Shown here in pieces: positions 31,088 through 43,924 of a stretch of 64,000 nt of DNA. Every line of letters starts with the position of its first letter. Positions within the stretch are counted from its first letter, which is position 1. Source of the stretch: Cercis canadensis (lineage: Eukaryota; Streptophyta; Magnoliopsida; Fabales; Fabaceae); NCBI GenBank assembly GCA_003255065.1, contig QAOA01001448.1:289533-353532 (forward strand), in the 5' to 3' direction. A program made the position numbers and the translations under genes. Under the pieces are notes generated by a model. The model saw only the letters and a program-made list of their open reading frames with translations. It searched no databases and was not told where the DNA came from.

Positions 31088-33949
31088 TGCGCACAGATCT
31101 GGATGATGAGGACGACGACGACGAAGACTTTAGACTAAGACGATGAACGAGGCAGCAAACTAACTAATTTTGTATATATACAGTGCGGAGTCACAATGAA
31201 GAATGAAGATGGAAGAAGAAAAACTACAGAGAGAGAAGTGGAGTTTCGGTTTTTAATTCTATTTTGGGTGGTCTATAGGTGGAGCTTCGGTGGAAGGGTA
31301 GGAAGCGAAACAACTCAACTCAACTCGACTGAGGAGGATGCTTTTACATACTTGCCCTTGTGGAATTTTCTGAACTCAATGGTCGCTCTCGCTGCTAATT
31401 TACGCCCGGGGAGTACGAAATCGAACGTGCTGACCGGTGTGCCGACGTGGACCCATCAAAATGTGGAATTGAGTTATTTATTTATTGCTATGAGATGAGA
31501 AATGACTCATGAGACCTCAGACTCAGAGGTCAGCTAGCAGTGGCATTGACACAGTCACGCACCTGTCTCCATACTCACTCAGCCAATCAGTCCTTGGATT
31601 TGAGCCACAGCTTTTCTTTTGCTTTTCTCCTGTTTTCAGAAAAATAAATAAATAAATTTTAGTTGCCTATGAAAGATATTAAAAGTTTATCAATAGTACC
31701 CAAAAAAATAACTTTGAATTTTATTTATTTTGATATTTTAAAAATTAAAATTGGTTCAATAAAAGACCAGTCTTCGTATGGACAAAATTCATAAAGTGGA
31801 TATTTTTTAGGGACCAATATCATTCATATATTGAACAAATTTATATTTTTGATAGATTAAAATGATAAAATTAAAAGTTTGGATAAAAAATTAATAAACT
31901 AAGTTTACTCTAAATTTCATGATGTGAAGTTATTTTCATTTTTTATTGGTTGGTTAATGAACATTGATTTTTCTTTTCTTTTCCCTTTCTCTAAAAATGA
32001 ACGTTAATTTTTCTTAGCAATTAAGGAAAAACTCCCGTATAAAGTTAAAGTGTGAGCTGAGGTGACGGAGTTAGATTCCGATCCTCACTTTACTTGGTCG
32101 TGTAGACTTTTCTGGGATTGGCTTCATCTTATGCTTTTGCCTTTGCGTGACTTGGCAACTACCACAAAGGTCATGGTCATTGGTCATCGCCTCATCAGCA
32201 ATCTTAAATTAAATTATTTAGCACCAAATTTAAGGGGTTGTGAATATGTCGGATAATTTGTAAAAAAAAAAAAATACAGCAAATGACCACTTGAGTTATT
32301 TTTTAAGGTTATGTAATATTTTTTATTATGATTAATAAAATTAAATAAGAATACTTTAAACTTTACTCTAAATTATTTTAGCAAAATAAATATATTTTTT
32401 ATTTTTATTGTAAAATCACGAATATCAGCCAACATGTTTCACATGTCAACTAACATTATCTTGTCAGATTAATAAGTCGTTGTAAATAACATTAATTTAT
32501 TTTGATTGTAAATCCTTCCAACCATCTTTAATTTCCTATGAAAATATTCAAATATTATTTTCCCTTTTATGGTGTGTTTAGAAACTATTTTTATGGTGTC
32601 TTTCTCCCACTTTCAATGTGGAAACTGTTTCATTTTTTTTTTTGGTCTTTTCTCAACGTGGAAACTATAATGTCATAAATAAGCACTATGGTTTGGTCTT
32701 AGGTGGACCGTGTGGAAATCCTCTCCCTGGCTGGGCCCAGTTGAAACGAGACTTGGGTCATCCACTGAGCAGCCCAAACATTAAGAAAGGCACACTAAGG
32801 AGTAAGGAAAATGAAAATGAAAATGGTTAAATGCTGTTTTTTCCTTTCCTTTTAACAAAATAAAAATGTCTGAAGAAAATAAAAGTAAAATCCAATTTTC
32901 TCTCAACGTATAACATAATCAGATGTAATTTAAATTTTAAATGGAGTAAATAAAAATTAATAGCATACACTTTTTAGAGCTCGAAATTAATAACATCATG
33001 ATTCATGAATGCACCCAATTTCTACAAAGCAAACATTTTGATAATACACATTATTTTTTAAAAAAATAAAAAAAGCTTATGAACTGTATCCCAATTCGTT
33101 TCCATTTCTTTCTTTTTTTTAATGGCTATAATTTAATTAAAAAAAAAAGGGATAAACTATCACATCCTCATAAATCTTACCTTATTTGTTTTTAATGGGG
33201 ATTTGATTCCGGCAACTTCACAAACAGAATATTCGATGTTTATTGGAACAAATTGGAATATTACTAGATAAACGATATTTTATTAATTCTAATTGTTTAT
33301 GCCCACCTAACCTAAATTTTCCACCCACGGGAAGGTTGGCAAGTGGCAACAAACTGCTCCGTCTCGTAATTATTTGTCCTTAATACATGTAACGCATCAT
33401 ATCACTGTCAGATTCTACATAGATTAGAAAGTTAGTTACACTCGCACTATCTATTTACATGGGTTAACCAAATATTATTGACTTATTTTTCTTTGACTTT
33501 TTGACCTGCTAATAAATGAAACATCTGGCTGTTGTCTTGAAAATGTTGTTTGAATATTTTTAAGACAAATATCATAAAGAGTTGTTTTAATATACTATCA
33601 TTTGGTCAAAGGCTCATTTATGCTGTAAGCCTGCAACCATGGAGTAAGAACATATTTTCTTTTTACAAAAAATAAAAGAAAGAAATTTCTTGATGATTTG
33701 GCTTCAAAAATTTAGTTTGTTGATGATGCTAGGATTAAAATATGTGACAATATATGTAATATCATATCATATCACATGTTTGATTATATCACCAAACCAA
33801 GTAAATATTATGAATGTTAAACTATTCACATAAAATGTGTATTGATATTTATATAGATAAACATTCTATTTTTTTATTTTTATTTTTTAGTCACGATTCT
33901 AAATTTAAACATAAAATTTTGTGAATAATTTTAATACTACTTAACAATA
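31088..33949. other. Promoter side of the NYN/LOTUS gene and AT-rich intergenic DNA
   Basis: 31088-31640 holds the probable divergent promoter and leader of the gene on the minus strand. From about 31640 to 33940 the sequence is AT-rich with several A/T runs. No gene, RNA or repeat unit supported. Confidence 0.45.
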
Positions 33950-34215
33950 GGGCAATTGTACTGAAATAATATATTTATACAAAGTATTTACAGAAATAAG
34001 ATATTTTTAAAAGTATTTATGTAAAATNAATAAAATATTTTTAAAAGTATTTATGTAAAATAGGCATTTTTTAATATTTTAATAATTTTGGAGTCAAAGG
34101 TAAACACGCTTTACAGAAATAAAACGTATATAAATTGAATACGCTTTAGAGAATTTTAGGTTAAAAGCGTATTCGTTATTTATGGTCAAAGCTATGAAAA
34201 AGCGTGAAGGGGAAC
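33950..34215 (+). repeat. Left terminal inverted repeat of the MULE
   Basis: Aligns in reverse complement to about 43925-44242. Contains cgtatt/gcgt-rich blocks (acgctttagagaattttagg, aaaagcgtattcg) also seen at the other end. A 33-bp piece is duplicated around the N at 34028 (one mismatch), which is an assembly overlap. Confidence 0.7.
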
Positions 34216-34739
34216 ACCCTTTAGAGATAAAACGTATTCCTCATCATGTTTCACCCCCTATTTCTTCTCTTCATTTTCCTTTCACCTTTCATTTTCACTA
34301 TTCTCTTCTTCACCGCCGACCACATTTCCTTTATTCATAGCGTGTTCTCTTTCTATTGTGGTCCTCTATTTTGAAGTTCAAATTGTGTTCCTCTTATTTG
34401 TGGTTTCATTTTTCTTATTCTTCTTCTTTTACAGTTTATTTTGAGTTTATGATAACAAAAAATTATTTCATATTGTCTAGTCATATAGATCTAAGTATAT
34501 TGACTGAATAAGGACATCATATTTCAACAAATATATGAAACAATGAAATAAGTATTATTTATTTTGAGTTATGAAAAGTCTGTTAATTTTGCCTTGGTTT
34601 ATTTATTTGTTAAAATTATAATTACTAATTTTTATTAAATAATATAATTATTTCATATGCAACGATTTATCAAAACACGTAACCACAAGGTTTCACCCCC
34701 GATAATAGAATGATGTATTATATTAAGAGGGCGGGTTTC

Positions 34740-37440
34740 GGGAAAATTGCATTGGTGACCCCTTTAAAGTTAGATAGAGATTTTCTATCTACTTTAGTTG
34801 AGCGATGGTAGCTGTAGACACATATTTTTCACATGGCTGGTAGAGAGTGTACAGTCACTTTACATGACGTAGATGTGTTGTTAGGGCTTAATGTTTATGG
34901 AAGCGTTGTTAGTAGTTGTAGTAAGTACCCATGGTTCGAGCTGACACAGGAGCTGTTAGGCATGATGCCATATGAGGATGTTTTGGTTGGAGGTAGACTT
35001 AGGATAACGTGACTGAATGACACATTTGTTGTATTGCCAGATGATATCACCAATATGGAGATACAGTATCATGCAAGAGCATATATTTTGCACATAATTG
35101 GTGGATGGTTGATGCATGATGCCAAGGGTAATTACGTTCATCTCATATACCTGAAGCTTCTGGAGAATTGGGATGTAATGGGTCGCCTGAGCTGGGGATC
35201 TACAGTTCTGACTAACATGTATAGGAGCCTCTGCAACATTGCACTTAGTCGCACATTGGAGTTCGAAGGATCTTCATTCTTGTTAGAGATTTGGGCTTAA
35301 AAGAAATTTTCTACTATTTCTCCAGCACCTCCGCGACATGATATAAGAATGACAGGCCCACTTGCTTCCAGGTTAGTTTACATGTAAATGCTATTTTTTA
35401 TATAAATTGTTGATTAGTTGAGTGACTTATTTTTTAGGATTTAAAATTTAGAGTAAAACCTTTTTTTAGTCCTTGAAAAATGCAGCTACTGACAAATTCG
35501 TCCTTCAAAAATTTTCAGTGACAAATTGGTCTTTGAATTATTATTCTGTCTGACAAATTAGTTCTCTAGTACTTTAATGAGAAAAGTTCTGGACTCCTAC
35601 AAACTCCTTTCTTAAAAATTTTTCACTGATTTTGCCTAGTTATATTTAAGGCCTTTTTTTCTCATTCAATTCCTTTTTTTCTTTTAATTGATTTTGCTTA
35701 CCAGATGATTAATTTGTCAGCGAAATAATAATTCAATGACCAATTTGTCACCAAAAATTTTTTAAGGACGAATTTATCAATGACTGCATTTTTCAAAAAC
35801 TAAAAAAGGGTTTTACTCTAAAATTTATTATTTAAATTTTATGATATAGAATTTATTTTAAGTAATTATGAGATATATAAACTTTATGGTATTTTTGTAA
35901 TTACTATAACTCAATATTTATTTGTTGCAGTATGCTATGTTTAGTATGAATAATTTTATATATATATATATTATATTTTATGACACGATTAACGAATATA
36001 ATCTGACAAGTTTAATTAATATATTAGATGGAGACGTCCCTTAGTTTTAGAGACATCGAAATCCACATAAACCAATTAGGGTCTTGAAAAGCTTTTGATC
36101 GCCTTAGAGTTGATTAGGTAATATAATTGAATATCCCTTATAGCTACAATTGAAGTGATTATGCATGCATTTTTATAGACTCATTTAAATATTATTTTTT
36201 GTAATTTACAGATTATGTGACAGCTTTATAGTGGGGCATAGCTGTCACCTTGCTATTTGGCTGGGCGCGGTATATGGGCCGTGAAGGTCCCTTTAGTGTG
36301 TTTCAACGTAGTTGAGATGTACTACCCTGACAAAGTCATACAAAAGTTTGGAGGATGTCAAGGTATTCCGGTTGCCTCAAAAAGATATGCTCGGCAGTTA
36401 GAGACTATAACCTTGAAAAGCAACCAGGGCCGGTTATGGAACCAGTATCATGAGGCTTATTGCGAGTTATGGAGACAGTGACACGACCACGTAGTGCCAT
36501 GTCATGGTCATTTTAGCGTCACACCGAATTACATGACATGGTATCTCTGGATCACGTAGAAGTTTATGAGCCCGAGTAATGTCATTTTCCGTTATCAGGT
36601 TTGTGAAATGCCTACTACTGTACATGTCGTGGAATTGATTTGAAATGAATATTAACTAACCCAATTAATTATTTACAGGCCGGCATGCCTCGACCTCATC
36701 AGCAGCCTCCACCTCAATCGGAGTCTCCTCCAGAGTAGTCACACGTCCCACAGCTCCCATCTCCACATATACATCATCATCACGAGGGCGTAGCATTCGA
36801 GCAACCCCCGCTAGTCCAACAGAGTCCACATATGCCAGGCTTCCACCCATTTCAGCCATTCCAGCAAAGCCCGAGGTTCCATCCTACCAGCCATTCGAGT
36901 AGAGCTAGTAGTTCTAGAGCCAAGGGTCATATTTTATGTCTCTATTGAGCGCAGAACAGTATACTGCATTCCACACTCAACTAACTGAATTGTTTCATAA
37001 TTATAGGTTAGTTGCTCCGACTTCTGAAACTTAGTATACACAATGGGCATCTATGGGACAGACTCAGGGTGAGCCCATGAATCAGGATCATCATGACGAG
37101 ATGACATATGGTGGATCCGAGGGTATGACACACCATTAGGGTGAGGGTATGGCACCGGATGTGCAGCCAGACATAGCAGGATCATCATGCCGTTCTCAGT
37201 CTCGTAGGGTTGATGCTAGTTTGACAGATGATGTATATGTCGATGAGACATCTTCTTCACAGCATAACATGTTCGGTACTACCTCAAGTTATCATCCATC
37301 AGCATTTGGTCTAGATCTTAATCTTAATCTAGACATAACAGTAGGATCATCACGTGCTGTTTTGGGTAACGTGTATGCCCTGTCGTTGGCAACCCTCATG
37401 GGGAGTCCTCATATTGATAGGGGAGATGGATGTTGATCCT
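34740..37440 (+). pseudogene. Plant mobile domain (PMD, MAIN/MAIL-like) pseudogene within the MULE
   Basis: The frame gives CTVTLHDVDVLLGLNVYGSV, LGMMPYEDVLVGGRLRIT, then after a TGA in place of Trp NDTFVVLPDDITNMEIQYHA and RAYILHIIGGWLM, ending WDVMGRLSWGSTVLTNMYRS and LCNIALSRTLEFEGSSFL. These are hallmarks of the plant mobile domain. A second part at about 36240-36600 (VEMYYPDKVIQKFGGCQGIP, WNQYHEAYCELWRQ) is the end of the domain. A Pro/Ser/His-rich region follows to about 37440. The two parts are separated by a MITE. Several in-frame stops and frame changes exclude function. PMD genes are known both as host genes (MAIN, MAIL1, needed for root and genome maintenance) and as cargo of MULEs. 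Confidence 0.75.
35451..35818. mobile_element. MULE-MITE, 368 bp, with perfect 9-bp target-site duplication
   Basis: Begins gagtaaaacctttttttagt and ends ggttttactc, so the outermost ten bases are exact inverted repeats; homology between the two halves extends over about 120 bp. It is flanked on both sides by taaaattta (35442-35450 and 35819-35827), a perfect 9-bp duplication typical of Mutator-superfamily insertion. No coding capacity. It interrupts the PMD pseudogene of the larger element and is therefore younger than it. Confidence 0.9.
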
Positions 37441-37630
37441 ATTGCTTTAAGATTTGATGATATATATGATGATCACTTCAACAGTATTCTAGATATTTAT
37501 CTTTAGTCAAATCCTTATTCGACTCTTCAACCTAGGCCTCAGCAAAACAGGTGTGAAAGACAGCCTAGACAGTGTTATACAGATAACAGATTTGGGCATG
37601 GGCACTAGTAACTCCGACTATTTTTTTTTN

Positions 37631-38013
37631 GACATCTTCTTCACAGCATAACATGTTCGGTACTACCTCAAGTTATCATCCATCAGCATTTGGTCTAGAT
37701 CTTAATCTTAATCTAGACATAACAGTAGGATCATGACGTGCTGTTCTGGGTAACGTGTATGCCCTGTCGTTGGCAACCCTCATGGGGAGTCCTCATATTG
37801 ATAGGGGAGATGGATGTTGATCCTATTGCTTTGAGATTTGATAATATATATGATGATCACTTCAACAGTATTCCAGATATTTATCTTTAGTCAAATCCTT
37901 ATTCGACTCTTCAACCTAGGCCTCAGCAAAACAGGTGTGAAATACAGCCTAGACAGTGTTATACAGATAACAGATTTGGGCATGGGCACTAGTAACTCCG
38001 ACTATTTTTTTTT
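37631..38013. repeat. 383-bp copy of 37247-37629 beside an N, assembly overlap
   Basis: The offset is 384 and the first copy ends exactly at the N at 37630. Five or so mismatches are visible (for example gatcatcacg against gatcatgacg). That level fits two haplotypes or two related repeat copies at unmerged contig ends. The sequence includes the end of the PMD pseudogene. Confidence 0.8.
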
Positions 38014-38329
38014 GTTCATTATGGTATGTACTTATTTTTGTAGCATTGTTTTACAACATTTTTGTAAATTGTTATATCTAATTATAATAACAACTTATTT
38101 AATAAAATTAGTCATTTAATATATTGCAATAACAACTTATTTATATTATTTAGTCAATATATTTAATGTCATTCGAGATTCAATCGAATATTCAAAATTA
38201 AGTCTAAATTAAAATGATGATGATTTTGATGACATACGATTGTGACATCATCTTTTCAAAGTACCTAACTACTTTCAATGAAATCAATACACTTGATTGT
38301 GATCATGTTATTGAAACTAATAAATTGTC
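38014..38329. other. Non-coding interior of the MULE
   Basis: AT-rich; no frame with recognisable similarity seen. Confidence 0.4.
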
Positions 38330-38480
38330 CGATGCGGGTTTGCATCCAGTCGTTACTCTCGTAACGCGTCTCTGTCAAGATTAAGACACTAACACTGTGT
38401 CGACGACATATCATGCGTACAATGTCTTAGAAGTCTAAATGTGCTAGACCTCTGTAATTTCATGTTGCGACAATGATGTT
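38330..38480 (-). pseudogene. Endonuclease/exonuclease/phosphatase (LINE-type) fragment
   Basis: The minus strand reads VNIIVAT, stop, NYRGLAHLDF, stop, DIVRMICRRHSVSVLILTET, RY. This matches the start of non-LTR retrotransposon EEP nucleases, whose consensus is an NIxxWNxRG opening, a short helix, then a PDILxLxET-like strand with the catalytic Glu. The Trp codon has become TGA. Only this first piece is recognisable. It could be a captured fragment in the MULE or a LINE remnant. Confidence 0.5.
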
Positions 38481-39339
38481 GACATGTGTTAAATAACATT
38501 CATGATGTCGTAGATCAATAGGTAATGGCTCCAAAGATAAATAATATCCTGACATGTCATTGAAATGTATTACAGTGGATAAATAAGTCAGTCTTATACG
38601 TATCTCTTGTGCAACTTCATGTTGTCGCACAATATTAAGACGCAGTTTATGTGCGGGAATAAGAAAATATGTGTTGCTATTTGTTAAGTTATATCGCCAA
38701 TGATACATACATACCCTTCAGTCATGCAACGCTTAGATGTATTTCTCGTCCGTCTCAACTTCTTTAGATGGTCGTCGCTCAAGATCTGGGTTCTCAACAG
38801 GAATCCCTAATGTACTCTAATTATGTACATCAATGTCAAGAGTAATATATGGAGATAATTTCCTCGAAATCTCTGAGTCCTTAATTTGTTTCCAATTTTC
38901 TATGTAATAATTTTTTTTTTTGTAAAAGGTCATTGATTTTCATAACAATTGTAACTCTCGCGGAGAATTAACATTTGATTGTACTTAGGGAGAATCATGC
39001 AATGATGAGTTTAATGGATATCAAAATTTATTATCTAACATCTAATAACGTCCACAAATTCAAAAAATGTCACAAAGTATATATTGTAACACTATTTGAA
39101 AAACTTATTAATCGTCATTATCGTAACAACACTTAATCATAAACATTCATATGACTATTATATAAAAAATGATAACTAAATATAGATAAAATAATACAAT
39201 GATATAAGAAGATGAACAATCGTAATTATTTATATTTAACATTCGATAAGCTTGGGACATACAATAGTAACAGATGGAATTTAAGCTTACGCATATTACT
39301 AGGTTGGTCAGTCCTAGTCATGGTTGGTCTTGTCTTCTG

Positions 39340-42300
39340 TTTAAACAGCTCCACCTATTATGTCTTTCCAATCGACATAGCCTGCACCTTAGTGCGCTCT
39401 GTAAATCTTCATCTCAATCTATTTCGTTGCATATGTAGATTGATTTATGCCACCCTTTTGCCCGTAGCTTTGCAGGGTTAAGAATAACGGTCAATCCCTA
39501 AACTATTAACCAAGAGTCTTCTTTACCAATTTGGCTAAATTGTTCACCATATGTATAAACTAAGTACCGCATAGAATATACTAGATTCACATAACTCTAT
39601 GCATCCATTCTAATAGTGCACAAGTAACAATCAAGTGCAAGCAAGAAATATGAAATACTTGAAACCTACCATATTCGTACATTATGTCATTAAAGTTCAG
39701 ACAAAAAATTTGACTACTCGTCCTTCCACTCAAGTCGAATGTCTCATCTATTTCAAATGAATCAATATCTCTATCAAATAATATTAATCGGTGTGAAAAT
39801 GAATAACGAGCATTTTTAAGCATATTTTTATATGCATCATCTATTTACATTTGTCCACTCGCTAATTTTGCTCAAGCATATTATCGTTTGTCATTAAAAA
39901 TACGGTTAATTTTGTCATATGTGACTTTTACAAGGATAATGATGGGCATATTGCGAACCTCCTTCAACGTGTTGTTCACTTTTCAACAAGGTTAGTTATC
40001 ATTAAGTCATAATATCTGTCATGAGTGTTCTCTTGTTGCGTCTATTTCGTCGGGTCAATATCCTTAATATAATTCCATGAATACCCATTAGGACTCAAAC
40101 TAAACACTTGTAAAAGACGTTTAAAAAAAATTTATTTTCTTTAAATACTAAAATTAATATCCAATTGTTTAGGAAAACTAATATTTTTACCAGTTTTATA
40201 GATTTTGTATTTCACATCAATATTCTTAAATGCATTTTTATAATTACTCACAACGTGGAGCAAAAAGAAAAATGATGCGTCAATTGTGGATGTCAACTAA
40301 CCTGTGTGTCTTCAATGACAGAGATAATATTAACATGACGATCTGAAATTAAAGTCAGATTTGTAATGCTCCTAGCGATGTGTTGTTTGACAAAGGTTAA
40401 AAATTAGGACCAGACTTCTTTTGTCTCTTCTTTCATAATGACATAAGTTAAAGGCAATTGTGATTTACTGGCGCCATCCTGTGTTGTGGCGATGAGGAGA
40501 GTTTCACTGTACTTCTCGTACAAAAAAGTCTTATCAATTTGCACATCTGATTTATAGAACCTAAATGTGTCAATGTATGATTTGAATGTCCATAAGACAC
40601 GTTAAAATCTCTTCAACATATGATTATTTTGTGGCCGCCTCATCTATCGATCATTCAAACACCATTCAATGACAGTTCCAAGAGAATATTTCTCAAGTTT
40701 AACTATTTATCTGAGCAATAAATTATAACTCTCATTTCAATCACCATACATTGTGGTGATTACTCTTTCCCATTTCAATTTATATTTTTTGATATGATAT
40801 TTGATAAAAAAAAAAGTGCTATTTATGCGTTTTTGTATTAGGTTTATAAGCACACTAACATTTTCCTGAATCATCCAAAAAATGGTTGCTGCAATCACCT
40901 TAACATCTAGTTTGTTGTAATCTTGTGTCAATGTTACATTTGTATACGTATGATGCCCATTGTATTTTCTTATTTCTAAAATCTTGCTTTTAGTTCATAA
41001 GCATGTTCGAAATCTTCAACTGCATCATTCAACATTGTTTAAATATATCAAACTCAATTTGTTAGACTTAGACTCATTCACATGAAAATATTGATGCACA
41101 TGAAAGGATTATTGCTTTATAACTAATTGAATATCTTATTTGCTTTTGAACTTCTGCCCGATTTAAAACTCATATCCTCTATGTCATTGGTTGCATCCTG
41201 ATACTTGTTCAGTCTTTTTAACTATTTACATTGTCTCCCAATGAACGTATCCAAAATGTGGTGAAAGTACAATTTGTATTGGTGCAACGTGTTGCGTCCT
41301 CCCAACTATTAATTTTTGTCTCAGTGGCTTCATATTAAGATCTAGTAAGTCTTTACCATCATCATCATCGCTTGATTCTCTAATATTTGAGCTGCAATCA
41401 TGATCTTCATAATCACTTCTGTCAATTAGATGATCAATAGGTGAATTACTGATGAATACACTTTTTATACAGTAATTAACCCTTATATTTAGTCTTTTAA
41501 ACATCTTTTGGGCTGAATTGAGTGATTTGGGCCACATTTCATGACTTTGGATCAAATTGTGTCTAATTGTATTTTTCAGCAATACTGGACATTTTATGTT
41601 GTCTCTGTGTTTCATACATAACTTTAGTTCTAGATATCTAATAATTTTGAATCTTACCTTGTAGGAAAGCTAAGAGAAAGCTCTACAACTTTGATTTAGA
41701 GCCCCAAGTCTAATTCGGACGTCTAGCTGGTTATACGCAGCCTAGAAGCCAGAGAAGAGATGTTGTCGCAGGATCCTGACCCACATGCAGTGTTTGGACC
41801 ATAACTTGAGTTGTAGGTATCGTATGGATTTAAAACTGGTCCCATTAGAAAGCTAAGACGTATATCTTTAATTGTTATGAAGACCGGTTTTTCATATTAT
41901 GTTTTTTGATAATCTTATTGCTTTTCAAAATTGGTTGATAATTTCAGATACCTGTTGACACTTAAATGGGCATAACTTCCTCATTACAAGTCCAATTGAG
42001 CCCAAACCACAACCCAATGAAACCTAAGGCCCATGAAAATGCATCTGACCTAAGTGAAGTTTGGATATGCATGTATTTTTAGAGGTTTATATGCTCAGAA
42101 AGAGGCAGCTAAAATTCATGAAGATATTTTGTAAGATATTTTATAGACAACTTTTCTTGTTTTTTTAGTCTCTAAGTTTTTTTTTTTTTTTTCTAAATTC
42201 TTTGTAAATTTTTTTTCTCTTGTTTTTGGAGGGATGAATACTCAAATCAATCCAGATTTTGGCTGTTCTGATTATTAATTCTGAGATTATGCTTTGATTG

Positions 42301-43520
42301 TTATTCATTTAGTGGTTAATCTACTTCTTTCTTTCCTCTGAAATATTCTGTTTGAATTGCTTAAATTCGGATTTAGATTTTTATGTGTTGATTGCTTAAT
42401 TGCATGTGATAAAAAAAGAAATTAGAAGTTAATCAATGTTTCTAAGCTTTTGGACGGATTGTTTGCCCTTAGCTGGATTTTGGATTTAGGTAAAACTTGA
42501 TTTGAATTAGTGCTTAATTCATTTAGTCTTAGTTGATTCAAATTCTGGTTGCTTAACCAGTGAATATCCATAGAGCACTAAAAGATTTCTTGATGTGTTC
42601 TAAGGCCAAGAATTAGATTAATAATTGAATGAATTTTTTGAAATCAATAATAGATTAAAATCAGAATCAATTAGACTTGAATTGGTTGTTTTCTTTAAGA
42701 TTTACAACTTTTAATTAATTTCTGTTAATCACTTCAACAAAATAAACTCCTCTGTTTATATGTTTATTAATCTGATTTACTACTTAGAGTAATCATTTAG
42801 TTCGACTTGGTGTTGCATTATGCTACAAGTAGTTTTGGTAAATCGACTATAAATTTTCACTAATTTAGAGAGTTTCGACAGCTCATCAATTACCTCGACT
42901 TATGTTTTTTCGCTCATCTCCAAGTAAATTATTACGACTTTTTTTTTCTACTTATCTTCACGTTGGTTACATTTAGCTTCATATACTTCAATATTACCAC
43001 CACAAATATTTAAACTTAGTTACATGTCACAATTTTCATACTTATAGCCTCCTTTTGACATATGTGTTTGATTAAAAGTAGTCAACCCATATTAAAATTT
43101 ATGTGAACCAATTTTCGATTCATAACAAGGCTCGACTTCTATCCCTACTTGACTATATGGAATATAAGAACAAGACAATGAATTTGGGTCAAATTTTTCA
43201 ATAGTTTCAGGTTGACCTCCATATTCACCAACATTAATAATCGTGATGTCAACATATATTTCAATTGGACTTAAAGTAGAATGTTGAGCATTACTCTCAA
43301 ATATCATCACAACATCTTCATCACATCCCAATTCAAATGCATAATAAAACAATGGATTAACTGAAATTAGGAATCTATCAATTTTATTTTCAACTACTTC
43401 ATTTGCTTAAAGTCTTATATTAATGTAGATATAAAATTTTAATCTATTTAATCCACATGTCTTCTTCAAGTTCAACCCATAGATTGTCGCCCTCTCACAC
43501 ATTACACTTTGGAGCCAATT
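39340..43520 (-). pseudogene. mudrA-like MULE transposase pseudogene, interrupted by a solo LTR
   Basis: Reading down the minus strand: an N-terminal region (ELGCDEDVVMIFESNAQHST, then LSPIEIYVDI) at about 43350-43200; an acidic Ser/Asp tract (RESSDDDDGKDLLDLN) near 41350; the MULE catalytic region (VQIDKTFLYEKYSETLLIAT, TQDGASKSQLPL, ETKEVWS, then LTLISDRHVNIISV) at about 40560-40310; a decayed SWIM finger (YEYGRFQVFHISCLHLIVTC, where the CxC has become YxY) near 39680; and a final zinc knuckle (CRLCRLERHNRWSC, CX2CX4HX4C) near 39370. Stops and frame changes occur throughout. A complete set of mudrA parts in the right order shows this was the autonomous gene of the element. Confidence 0.75.
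41450..42888. mobile_element. Solo LTR, 1,439 bp, with perfect 5-bp target-site duplication
   Basis: Starts TGATGAATACAC and ends GACAGCTCATCA, giving the canonical TG...CA ends with a 6-bp perfect inverted repeat (TGATGA/TCATCA). It is flanked by attac on both sides (41445-41449 and 42889-42893). No retroviral-type coding sequence is present inside, and no second LTR copy in the window. The length fits a single LTR left by unequal recombination. It splits the transposase pseudogene of the host MULE and so inserted after it. Lineage (Ty3 or Ty1) cannot be told from an LTR alone. Confidence 0.88.
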
Positions 43521-43924
43521 ATATATCCGACCATTATGATATATTAATATATGCATTTTATTCATAATATATTTTTTTCAATCACAATTAGTATATAAAC
43601 ATTATAATATATTTATAGTAATTAATTTTTCATCAATACTCATATTTAATTATCACTTTCAAGCACAAAGTAAATATTAATAACACATTTATTTCTAATA
43701 ATACTCTGACAATAAATATGTATTACACTAATATTATACATAATCTAATACATGATTATAAAATAAAAATACCTTCAGAAGCTCAAAGTTACTACAAATT
43801 TGTACAACACCTTTAATTTTTGCAGTAAATCTCAGCAATTAAAAACTTTGCCCACAATTTGAATATGAAATTTCGTTCAGAAGACTAGTATTTGTAGAGT
43901 TGTTCATGCTTTACCAGTGTTAAT

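Noticed and set aside
37149..37436. Separate small gene of 95 residues.
   Set aside because: It is the tail of the plant-mobile-domain pseudogene, repeated again after the N at 37630.
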